Positions 1 through 5,415 of a DNA stretch of 9,834 nucleotides are shown here, one piece after another. The position numbers and the translations under genes are program-made. The stretch is taken from positions 1 to 9,834 of the forward strand of contig CAMWQX010000021.1 in assembly GCA_947176475.1 (NCBI GenBank). Direction: 5' to 3'. A model generated the notes under the pieces. That model was not told where the DNA came from. It did no database searches and was given only the letters and a program-made list of their open reading frames with translations. Numbering within the stretch: position 1 is the stretch's first letter; each line of letters starts with the position of its first letter. The DNA is from an uncultured Bacillota bacterium. Lineage in GTDB: Bacteria > Bacillota_I > Bacilli_A > RF39 > UBA660.

Positions 1-20
1 GGCTGGTTGGCGCTGTTTAG

Positions 21-440
21 TGTTTAAGTGAAATTAATATTTCTTTTGTCGATTTTAAAAAAGCTTATGAAGAATATTTTTCTCAAATTAAATATTATAA
101 AGATGTTGTGGAATTTGCTCATTCCTTAAAAAACAGGTGTAAGATAGCAATATTCTCAAATCTCCAACCCTTTGATAAGAAAAGAATCAATGACCAATAC
201 GACCTAAGTAAATTTGATAAAGTATATTTATCATTTGAAATAGGGATGGCAAAACCTTCAGCAGATGCTTATGAGTATGTCACAAAAGATTTACAAACAG
301 TGCCTGAAAATATCTTATTTATAGATGATGACTCTAACAATATTCAAATGGCTAGACGATATGGATGGAATACCTGTCAAGCTTATGGATATGAACTAGA
401 TAAGATAAAAGACTCTGTCGAGAACTTTTTAATGAGTTAA
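21..440 (+). CDS. HAD-superfamily hydrolase, 3' part only (N-terminus missing or broken)
   Basis: The reading frame is open from 21 to the TAA at 438-440. Its product matches the cap and C-terminal half of a HAD subfamily IA phosphatase-like hydrolase. Motif II is the serine in IAIFSNL (about 145-185), motif III is the lysine in GMAKPSADAY (about 243-270), and motif IV is the acidic FIDDDSNN (about 320-342). These place a phosphate-hydrolysing Rossmann fold in the cytoplasm; the substrate cannot be told. Motif I (DxDxT), which carries the nucleophile, is absent because the frame meets a TAG at 18-20 only 20 bases into the window. No ATG lies in frame; a GTG at 108 exists but would cut through the conserved fold and has no convincing ribosome-binding site. 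The gene is therefore truncated by the window edge, interrupted by a nonsense or frameshift mutation, or affected by an assembly end. The family call is firm; whether the gene is intact is open. Confidence 0.72.
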   Translation, partial: CLSEINISFVDFKKAYEEYFSQIKYYKDVVEFAHSLKNRCKIAIFSNLQPFDKKRINDQYDLSKFDKVYLSFEIGMAKPSADAYEYVTKDLQTVPENILFIDDDSNNIQMARRYGWNTCQAYGYELDKIKDSVENFLMS

Positions 441-445
441 TTTTA

Positions 446-480
446 AAAAACTTTGGTTATATAAATTAATCAAAGTTTTT
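446..480 (+). terminator. Rho-independent terminator after the HAD gene
   Basis: An inverted repeat starts 5 bases after the HAD stop codon. AAAAACTTTGGTTA (446-459) pairs with TAATCAAAGTTTTT (467-480), with one G-T wobble and a 7-base loop. The A-run and T-run on the two sides make it usable in both directions, though only the + strand has an obvious gene ending here. Confidence 0.75.
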
Positions 481-489
481 ATATGTCAT

Positions 490-524
490 TTATACTGTTT
501 ATAAGATTAAATATATGATACAAT
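490..524 (+). promoter_or_regulatory. Possible promoter for the deaminase-desulfidase operon
   Basis: Between the terminator and the first gene there are two overlapping -10-like hexamers, TATGAT (514-519) and TACAAT (519-524). The matching -35 positions are weak (TATACT at 491-496 or TGTTTA at 496-501). A promoter is expected because a terminator lies just upstream, but the exact element is uncertain. Confidence 0.3.
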
Positions 525-569
525 TTATTCAGTTAAAAAAGTTTTTTTAAGAGAAAAAAGTTAAATATA

Positions 570-626
570 AAAAAATATATTATAAGTGGTTGCTTAGCAA
601 GACTAAGAGGCCACTACGTAGGAGGC
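570..626 (+). pseudogene. Decayed 5' fragment of a DUF523/TudS-like gene
   Basis: Read in the frame of 585, this stretch gives KKYIISGCLARLRGHYVGG. This lines up codon for codon, without gaps, with residues 4-20 of the intact DUF523 protein at 1044-1514 (RYIVSGCLAGLRCRYDGA). At DNA level 576-608 matches 1053-1085 with about 5 differences in 33 bases, and several differences are third-position changes (agt/agc, ggt/gga, tac/tat). There is no ATG in frame; stops lie at 534-536 and 654-656. A conserved-looking cysteine (Cys15 of the intact copy) has become glycine. I read it as the relic of a paralogous or duplicated DUF523 gene start. Its VGG codons (GTAGGAGGC, 618-626) now supply the Shine-Dalgarno sequence of the deaminase gene. 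An alternative is convergent sequence in a leader, which the codon-by-codon match makes unlikely. Confidence 0.65.
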
Positions 627-630
627 CAAT

Positions 631-1029
631 ATGAATTTAGAAAAAGAAATGTTTGATACCGCTTTGAATTTTTTAAATCAACGATATGGAGAAAACAAAG
701 CAGGAGGTGTAGCTGTTTTAAGAATTGAAAATGGTGAATATTTAATTAGTATCTGGCCGGAGTGTGCCAATTCAAGTGCTGATTTATGTGCCGAAACAGG
801 AGCAATCTGTGAAGCTCATAAATTAAATGTCAAAGTTACTCATTCTCTTTGCTTATGTCGTCAACATGATAATGAGCCATTCGAGATATTATCTCCTTGT
901 GGCATCTGTCAAGAAAGATTATTCTATTGGGGCAAAGATGTCAAATGTGCTATAAGTACCAAAGATAACAAAGTTATATTCAAATCTCTAGAAGAGTTAC
1001 AACCATACTATTGGTTAGATAAAAAATAA
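631..1029 (+). CDS. Cytidine deaminase / blasticidin-S deaminase-like zinc enzyme
   Basis: This 132-residue protein carries the cytidine-deaminase-fold zinc site: C53-A-E55, where Glu55 is the expected proton shuttle, and P89-C90-G-I-C93, with Cys53, Cys90 and Cys93 as zinc ligands. Length and the tail around ELQPYYW (122-128) resemble tetrameric CDA and blasticidin-S deaminase rather than the longer fused forms. The family hydrolytically deaminates cytidine-type nucleosides, or blasticidin S, in the cytoplasm. The extra cysteine-rich segment SLCLCRQH (72-79) is not something I recognise from standard CDAs. The start is set by AGGAGG at 620-625, five bases before the ATG. The gene is 14 bases upstream of the desulfidase gene and surely co-transcribed. 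Family is secure. Substrate is not: pyrimidine salvage, modified nucleosides or blasticidin-type antibiotics are all possible. Confidence 0.82.
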   Translation: MNLEKEMFDTALNFLNQRYGENKAGGVAVLRIENGEYLISIWPECANSSADLCAETGAICEAHKLNVKVTHSLCLCRQHDNEPFEILSPCGICQERLFYWGKDVKCAISTKDNKVIFKSLEELQPYYWLDKK

Positions 1030-1043
1030 AAGGAGAAGTACAT

Positions 1044-1514
1044 ATGGAAAGATATATTGTAAGCGGATGCTTAGCTGGACTAAGATGTCGTTATGACGGA
1101 GCAACTAAAAATAATGAACTAGTTAATAAACTTATTGAAGCAGGACTGGCTATACCATTATGTCCTGAACAATTAGGCGGTCTTTCTACTCCTAGAGAAG
1201 GCTGTGAGTGCCAAATGATTAATGGCGAAATGCGCGTTCTTACAAAAACAGGAAAAGACTGTACCGAAAATTTTAAAAAAGGTGCGGAAGAGGTACTAAA
1301 ATTTGCTAAGAAGTATAATATCAAAAAAGCCATATTACAAAAGAATAGTCCATCATGTGGCATTAGAGCATATGATGGAACATTTACTCGCACATTAGGT
1401 ACCAATTCTGGAATAACTGCTAAACTTCTAATGGATAATGGCATTGAAGTAATATCTATTGAAGATTTAACGGAAGATGATGTGAATCTTATCTTGGAGG
1501 ATAATAATGTCTAA
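1044..1514 (+). CDS. DUF523 protein, TudS-like thiouracil desulfidase
   Basis: The 156-residue product is a short-form DUF523 protein (the YbbK type). It shows all family landmarks: SGCLAG with Cys9, IPLCPEQLGGL with Cys40, and KNSPSCG with Cys105. In the characterised TudS enzyme three conserved cysteines at equivalent places hold a [4Fe-4S] cluster whose free iron takes sulfur from 2-thiouracil, giving uracil without redox chemistry. Cys9, Cys40 and Cys105 fill these roles by alignment from memory. Further cysteines are at 15, 54, 56 and 73. AGGAG at 1031-1035 sits 8 bases before the ATG. The last 8 bases overlap the methyltransferase start, so the two genes are probably translationally coupled. 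With the deaminase just upstream, salvage of thiopyrimidines is a sensible inference. Family certain, activity likely but unproven. Confidence 0.85.
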   Translation: MERYIVSGCLAGLRCRYDGATKNNELVNKLIEAGLAIPLCPEQLGGLSTPREGCECQMINGEMRVLTKTGKDCTENFKKGAEEVLKFAKKYNIKKAILQKNSPSCGIRAYDGTFTRTLGTNSGITAKLLMDNGIEVISIEDLTEDDVNLILEDNNV

Positions 1515-2109
1515 GTGGGGAATAGAAGAAAAAGAGACTTTAGATGCTATAACAAAGATGAATATGCAAGGGACTATTCTTAATATTGCCGCCGGTGATG
1601 GGAGATTTAATAATAGCCTTTTAGAATATGCTGATAAAGTAATAGCTGTTGATAAATCTGCATCAGAACTAGAAATATTAAAAAGTATCTGTCCACAACA
1701 CTTAAATAATAAGTTAGAAACACAAGTAGTAGATGTAACCAAAAAGATACCTTTTGCTGATTCTACCTTTGACGGCATCTTTTGCACGGGATTTCTTCAT
1801 CTTTTTAAAAAAGAGATAATTGCCAATATGATTACCGAAATGAAACGTTTATTAAAAAATGGTGGAAGTATTATTTTAGATTTTGCCACTGATATTAAAC
1901 GCTTAGATAAAGATAAAAATCCTGTTCTGTTTTCCGAAGAAGGTAACTATACAACAAAAGAGGCTATAACCTTTTTTAAAGAACAATTAGCAGATTTTGA
2001 TATAGATATCCAAGTGTCTACTTTTAGGGAAGAAAATCTCGAAGATGATGCTGGATACAAGTTTATTACTGGATCCTTTTTAGTAATAAGTGGTTCCCTA
2101 AAAAGATAA
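1507..2109 (+). CDS. Class I SAM-dependent methyltransferase
   Basis: This 200-residue protein has a Rossmann-like methyltransferase core. Motif I is ILNIAAGDGRF (24-34), the acidic ribose-binding end of strand 2 is VIAVDKS (45-51), the strand 3 acidic region is QVVDVTKKIPF (73-83), motif IV is FDGIFCTGFLHLF (88-100), and LLKNGGSIILDF (115-126) matches the post-motif region of Methyltransf_11/25-type enzymes. It transfers a methyl group from S-adenosylmethionine to a small molecule or nucleic acid; nothing here shows which. The motif I sequence AAGDG lacks the usual GxGxG form but keeps the GDG. The start is supported by GGAGG at 1496-1500, six bases upstream and inside the desulfidase gene, with an 8-base overlap. 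That overlap suggests coordinated output with the desulfidase. Confidence 0.85.
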   Translation: MSKWGIEEKETLDAITKMNMQGTILNIAAGDGRFNNSLLEYADKVIAVDKSASELEILKSICPQHLNNKLETQVVDVTKKIPFADSTFDGIFCTGFLHLFKKEIIANMITEMKRLLKNGGSIILDFATDIKRLDKDKNPVLFSEEGNYTTKEAITFFKEQLADFDIDIQVSTFREENLEDDAGYKFITGSFLVISGSLKR

Positions 2110-2157
2110 TCAAGAAAATAAAAGATAAATACAAAAATTATAAGGATAAGTGAAAAT

Positions 2158-2577
2158 ATGGAATATAAATTATTAGAAGAACAAGATTTAGCATTAATGC
2201 AAGAAGTTATAGAAGATGACGATATGTTATTTGACTTAGATAATATTAAAAAGTTTTATAACGATAAAAACACCATTAGCTTTATAGCTAAAACAGGAAA
2301 TAAAGTTGTTGGTTTTGCCTATGGTTATGATATCATTCATCCTGATGGTCGTCATGCTTACTTTATCTACTCAATTGGTATGCTTCCTAATTACCAAGAT
2401 CAAGGATATGGATCTAAACTATTGACCTTTATCAAAGATTACATTAGTAATAACGGATTCTTTGAAATGTTTGTCATGACGGATAAAGGAAATCCTAGAG
2501 CTTGTCACGTCTATGAAAAATTAGGTGGTAAAAATGACTACGAAGATGAAATATGTTATGTTTATAACTTTGAATAG
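2158..2577 (+). CDS. GNAT acetyltransferase resembling AAC(3)-I aminoglycoside 3-N-acetyltransferases
   Basis: This 139-residue single-domain GNAT protein has acetyl-CoA motif A at 77-91 (LPNYQDQGYGSKLL, the Q-x-x-G-x-G/A pyrophosphate loop), preceded by the IYSIGM strand (71-76). Its C-terminal half ends in ARACxxYEKLGG-type motif B (residues 114-124). The order YFIYSIGMLP ... QGYGSKLL ... VYEKLGGKND parallels what I recall of AAC(3)-I enzymes (EIYIYDLAV ... QGIATALI ... LYTKLG). Such enzymes acetylate the 3-amino group of gentamicin-type aminoglycosides, but many housekeeping GNATs also match this profile. AAGGA at 2142-2146 is 11 bases from the ATG, a rather long spacing. It ends 11 bases before the AAC-APH-like gene, whose ribosome-binding site (AGGAG, 2576-2580) overlaps its TAG stop. 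GNAT membership is sure; the aminoglycoside role is inferred from similarity and neighbourhood. Confidence 0.75.
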   Translation: MEYKLLEEQDLALMQEVIEDDDMLFDLDNIKKFYNDKNTISFIAKTGNKVVGFAYGYDIIHPDGRHAYFIYSIGMLPNYQDQGYGSKLLTFIKDYISNNGFFEMFVMTDKGNPRACHVYEKLGGKNDYEDEICYVYNFE

Positions 2578-2588
2578 GAGCAACAATA

Positions 2589-4016
2589 ATGGATTTAGTA
2601 GATAATGATTTAAGAATTAGGGTCTTATCCGAAAGTGATTTTCCTTATCTTTATAAATGGCTTAATGATGAGCATGTTTTAAAGTTTTATGGTGGAAGAG
2701 ATAAGTCATATACCATGGATATGATTAAAGAACATTTTACAGAAAAATGGGAAGATGAAGTGATAAGAGTAATTATTGAGTATCATAATGTTCCAATTGG
2801 CTATGGACAAATATATAAAATGTATGATGAATTATATGAAGATTATCACTATCCTAAAACGGATGAAATAGTTTATGGAATGGATCAATTTATTGGTGAG
2901 ACTGAATATTGGAGTAAAGGTCTTGGTATAAGATATATCAAAATGATATTTGCCTTTCTAAAAAGGGAAAGAAATGCTAATGCCGTAATACTAGATCCTC
3001 ATCAAGATAATCCTCGTGCTATTAAAGCTTATCAAAAAGCTGGCTTTAGAATAATCAAAGATTTACCAAAACATGAATTACATGAAGGCAAAAAAGAAGA
3101 TTGTTATTTGATGGAATATCGTTATGAAGATAATAGTTCTAATATAAAAGCTATGAAATATTTGATAGAACACTTATTTAAGACCATTAAGGTCAAGTCT
3201 ATTGAAATTGTCGGAGAAGGATATGACAGTATTGCTTACATCGTCAATAATGAATATCTCTTTAAATTAGCCAAACACTATGATGCTAGGAATAGTTATA
3301 AAAGAGAAAAGAAAATTCTTGATTATTTAAAAGATAATTTTAAATCAAATATTAAAATACCAGAGATAGATTACTTTGATGAATCCGGTATAATGGGATA
3401 TAAAATGATTAAAGGATCACAACTTACTAAAGAAATATACGAATCTATGAGCAAAGAAGAAAAAGAGAGTCTTCACTTAGATCTTTCTGACTTTTTAAAA
3501 TCTTTACACCATCTTGAAGTATCACAATTGAGTGAATTTGAAAGTGATGTATTAGAATCTTATAAATCTGATTTAGAATTACTGCAAGAGAAAATCTATT
3601 CTAAACTAACTAAAGAAGAACAAGAATATATTGAAAACTTTATCTCTAGTATCATTAATAATAAAACTTTATTTCAAGCCAAAAAGTGCCTATGTCATAA
3701 TGACTTAAGTGCCAATCATATCTTATTAGATGAGAATAAAAATCTGTGTGGTATCATTGACTTTGGCGACGCTTGCATAACTGAAGATTATCGTGATTTT
3801 ATGTATCTTCTCGAAGACAGTGAAGAGGAAATCGGCGCTCATTTCGGTGAAGCAATTTTAGAAAAGTATAACTATGAATTTAAAGAACTTGCCAGGACCT
3901 ATGCTAAGTTAAATGATGATTACTATGCCATAGAAACTATCGTCTGTGGACTAGAAAATGACAATCAAACTTTACTTGAAGAAGGAATTAATTTATTAAG
4001 AGAGCAAAAGAAATAA
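2589..4016 (+). CDS. aac(6')-aph(2''): Bifunctional aminoglycoside acetyltransferase-phosphotransferase, divergent AAC(6')-Ie/APH(2'')-Ia homologue
   Basis: The 475-residue product has the same two-domain order and nearly the same length as the staphylococcal/enterococcal AAC(6')-Ie/APH(2'')-Ia enzyme (479 residues). Residues 1-180 are the GNAT acetyltransferase: VPIGYGQIYKMYDELY (68-83), the acetyl-CoA loop YWSKGLGIRYI (107-117) and NANAVILDPH (129-138). Residues about 195-475 are the kinase: GYDSIAYIVN nucleotide loop (211-220), Lys226 in EYLFK, the catalytic loop CHNDLSANHILLD with Asp372 and Asn376 (369-381), and metal-binding IDFGDA with Asp391 (390-395). The known enzyme acetylates the 6'-amine and phosphorylates the 2''-hydroxyl of gentamicin, tobramycin and kanamycin. 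By eye, from a remembered reference, the acetyltransferase half is much better conserved (about three quarters identical, including the hinge around KAMKYLIEH, 187-195) than the kinase half (about half). All key residues are present, so activity is plausible. AGGAG at 2576-2580 fixes the start. Confidence 0.93.
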   Translation: MDLVDNDLRIRVLSESDFPYLYKWLNDEHVLKFYGGRDKSYTMDMIKEHFTEKWEDEVIRVIIEYHNVPIGYGQIYKMYDELYEDYHYPKTDEIVYGMDQFIGETEYWSKGLGIRYIKMIFAFLKRERNANAVILDPHQDNPRAIKAYQKAGFRIIKDLPKHELHEGKKEDCYLMEYRYEDNSSNIKAMKYLIEHLFKTIKVKSIEIVGEGYDSIAYIVNNEYLFKLAKHYDARNSYKREKKILDYLKDNFKSNIKIPEIDYFDESGIMGYKMIKGSQLTKEIYESMSKEEKESLHLDLSDFLKSLHHLEVSQLSEFESDVLESYKSDLELLQEKIYSKLTKEEQEYIENFISSIINNKTLFQAKKCLCHNDLSANHILLDENKNLCGIIDFGDACITEDYRDFMYLLEDSEEEIGAHFGEAILEKYNYEFKELARTYAKLNDDYYAIETIVCGLENDNQTLLEEGINLLREQKK

Positions 4017-4023
4017 TAAAGTG

Positions 4024-4051
4024 TTGTAAAAAAATTTAAAAATAGTAAAAT
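4024..4051 (+). promoter_or_regulatory. Possible internal promoter before the DUF4026 gene
   Basis: TTGTAA (4024-4029), a 16-base spacer and TAAAAT (4046-4051) make a plausible sigma-A promoter in the 60-base gap. A transcript from about 4058 would begin downstream of the GTG at 4056 but upstream of the ATG at 4077. In such AT-rich DNA chance matches are common. Confidence 0.3.
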
Positions 4052-4076
4052 TAAAGTGAGAAAGAAAGTGTTAATC

Positions 4077-5333
4077 ATGAAAAAGAAACTAATAGAAAAA
4101 CCATTAGAATATTGGGAAGAAAAATCTTATATGATGATTGTACCACCTGCATCAGATGAGGATATCTTAAAGAAAAGTGTAGAAAGATTATCATCAAGTA
4201 AGGACTTCAAAGTTAAAGAGACTAATTATGAAATAAATGGTGTTATAAACGTTAAAATCAAATATGATAAAGAGGATTATGAAGTAGGTTTTTATACAGG
4301 AGGATTATCTATACCAGAATATTACTTATATAAAAACTTCTTATTTACCGAAGAGGAAAAAGAAACTCTTTTGAGTGCCAATCAAGCAATAACAGTTTTT
4401 ATGTCCTTTGGGAAAGATGCTAAGAAGTCTTTTCAATTACAATTAAAAATTGCTGTAGCGCTTATTCCTGATTTAATCGGTGTATTAGATGAATCAGCCG
4501 AGAAGATGTTACCAGCTAAATGGGTCAATATGATTGCTACATCTAAAGTTCTACCAAGCGCCAGAGATTTATTTACTGTTCAAGCCGTCCAAGGAAAACA
4601 CGATAAAGTGTGGTTACATACTCATGGACTATGCAGATGTGGCATTACCGAACTAGAAATCTTAGAATCAGATAAAACGCATTATGAGCAACATTACAAT
4701 TTAGTATCTACCTATGCTATGTATTTAATTGATAAGGTGGATGAATTTGAACCTCGCTATAATGGTGCTTATATCGGACGATTAATTAATGGCTATCCTG
4801 TGGTTGTTACTTGTGCACCATGGACAGAAGGTATCTTAGAATATAAAAAAGCTAAATTAGGAAATGTTAAAGACCGTGAAAATGGACATAACACGAAAAC
4901 TAGCATTATTTTCCTATATACTAGTGAAGAAGAGGAAAATAATCGCATTTTAAGAAAGGTCTCTTTATATGATGAATTATGGGGAGAAAACCCTATCTTC
5001 TTCTATAGTGATGCTGAAACCGATAGAATGCGTGATTTAGCACGAGAAAGATTTGCTTATGTTAAAGAAAGTTTTAAAAACAAAGATAATACCATTCTCA
5101 TAAAAATTGGATTACCATTAAAAGAAAAGGGCAAATTTGAACATATTTGGTTTGAACTACTTGAGATAAAAGGAAATAAATTTAAATGTAAATTAACTCA
5201 AGAACCATATGATATACCTGATATCCATACGGGGGATGAAGCTTGGTATACACTAGATAATGTTACGGACTGGATTATCTATACCAAAGATTTTGCTGTC
5301 AGCCCAAGCAATGCTTATCTTTTAGAAAAATAA
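4077..5333 (+). CDS. DUF4026-DUF2314 domain protein
   Basis: From the ATG at 4077 the protein has 418 residues. Residues about 18-200 match the DUF4026 pattern I recognise (SYMMIVPPASDEDI, GGLSIPEYYLYKNF, WLHTHGLCRCGITELEILES with an HTHGL at 181-185). Residues about 340-405 match DUF2314 (EHIWFELLEIKGNKFKCKLTQ ... GDEAWYTLDNVTDWIIY). No signal peptide or membrane segment is seen, so it is probably cytoplasmic. Neither domain has a function known to me. DUF2314 often occurs in proteins of anti-toxin or immunity-like neighbourhoods, but that is weak evidence here. An upstream in-frame GTG at 4056 would add 7 residues. I prefer ATG because it is the stronger codon, has GAAAGTG (4064-4070) at six bases, and fits the possible promoter. 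It lies 60 bases after the AAC-APH gene and is closed by a strong terminator, so it may be the operon's last gene. Confidence 0.8.
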   Translation: MKKKLIEKPLEYWEEKSYMMIVPPASDEDILKKSVERLSSSKDFKVKETNYEINGVINVKIKYDKEDYEVGFYTGGLSIPEYYLYKNFLFTEEEKETLLSANQAITVFMSFGKDAKKSFQLQLKIAVALIPDLIGVLDESAEKMLPAKWVNMIATSKVLPSARDLFTVQAVQGKHDKVWLHTHGLCRCGITELEILESDKTHYEQHYNLVSTYAMYLIDKVDEFEPRYNGAYIGRLINGYPVVVTCAPWTEGILEYKKAKLGNVKDRENGHNTKTSIIFLYTSEEEENNRILRKVSLYDELWGENPIFFYSDAETDRMRDLARERFAYVKESFKNKDNTILIKIGLPLKEKGKFEHIWFELLEIKGNKFKCKLTQEPYDIPDIHTGDEAWYTLDNVTDWIIYTKDFAVSPSNAYLLEK

Positions 5334-5341
5334 AACATATT

Positions 5342-5369
5342 AGCAAATCATATTTATGATTTGCTTTTT
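5342..5369 (+). terminator. Strong rho-independent terminator after the DUF4026 gene
   Basis: A perfect 10-bp stem, AGCAAATCAT (5342-5351) with ATGATTTGCT (5356-5365), has a 4-base loop ATTT. It is followed by TTTT and starts 8 bases after the TAA stop. Confidence 0.85.
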
Positions 5370-5381
5370 ACATGTTATACT
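5354..5381 (+). promoter_or_regulatory. Extended -10 promoter for the YjbR-EVE operon, overlapping the preceding terminator
   Basis: TGTTATACT (5373-5381) is an extended -10 element (TGn before TATACT). The -35 candidate TTATGA (5354-5359) is 16 bases upstream and lies inside the terminator stem. Predicted start is about 5388, giving a leader of about 28 bases before the ATG at 5416. Confidence 0.55.
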
Positions 5382-5415
5382 ATTGTTACAAAAATTTAAT
5401 ATATATGAGGTATTT

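Noticed and set aside
533..550. TTAAAAAA-G-TTTTTTTAA palindrome considered as a second terminator
   Set aside because: It is made only of A-T pairs with almost no loop, so the stem would be too weak; the AT-rich leader makes such matches common.
585..615. Hairpin AGTGG/CCACT with inner CTTAG/CTAAG stem just before the deaminase ribosome-binding site, considered as a riboswitch
   Set aside because: The inner stem also occurs in the coding sequence of the intact DUF523 gene (CTTAG...CTAAG near 1070-1084), so it is inherited from the coding relic. No known riboswitch class fits.
1091..1444. Minus-strand open frame of 117 codons
   Set aside because: It lies wholly opposite the DUF523 gene, has no convincing ribosome-binding site, and its product shows no family features.
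1467..1787. Minus-strand open frame of 106 codons
   Set aside because: It is opposite the methyltransferase gene, whose motifs are clear; the antisense product has no recognisable features.
5356..5415. N-terminal extension of the YjbR-EVE protein
   Set aside because: The extra start lies within the terminator stem and upstream of the predicted transcription start, while ATG 5416 has a proper ribosome-binding site and the expected N-terminus.
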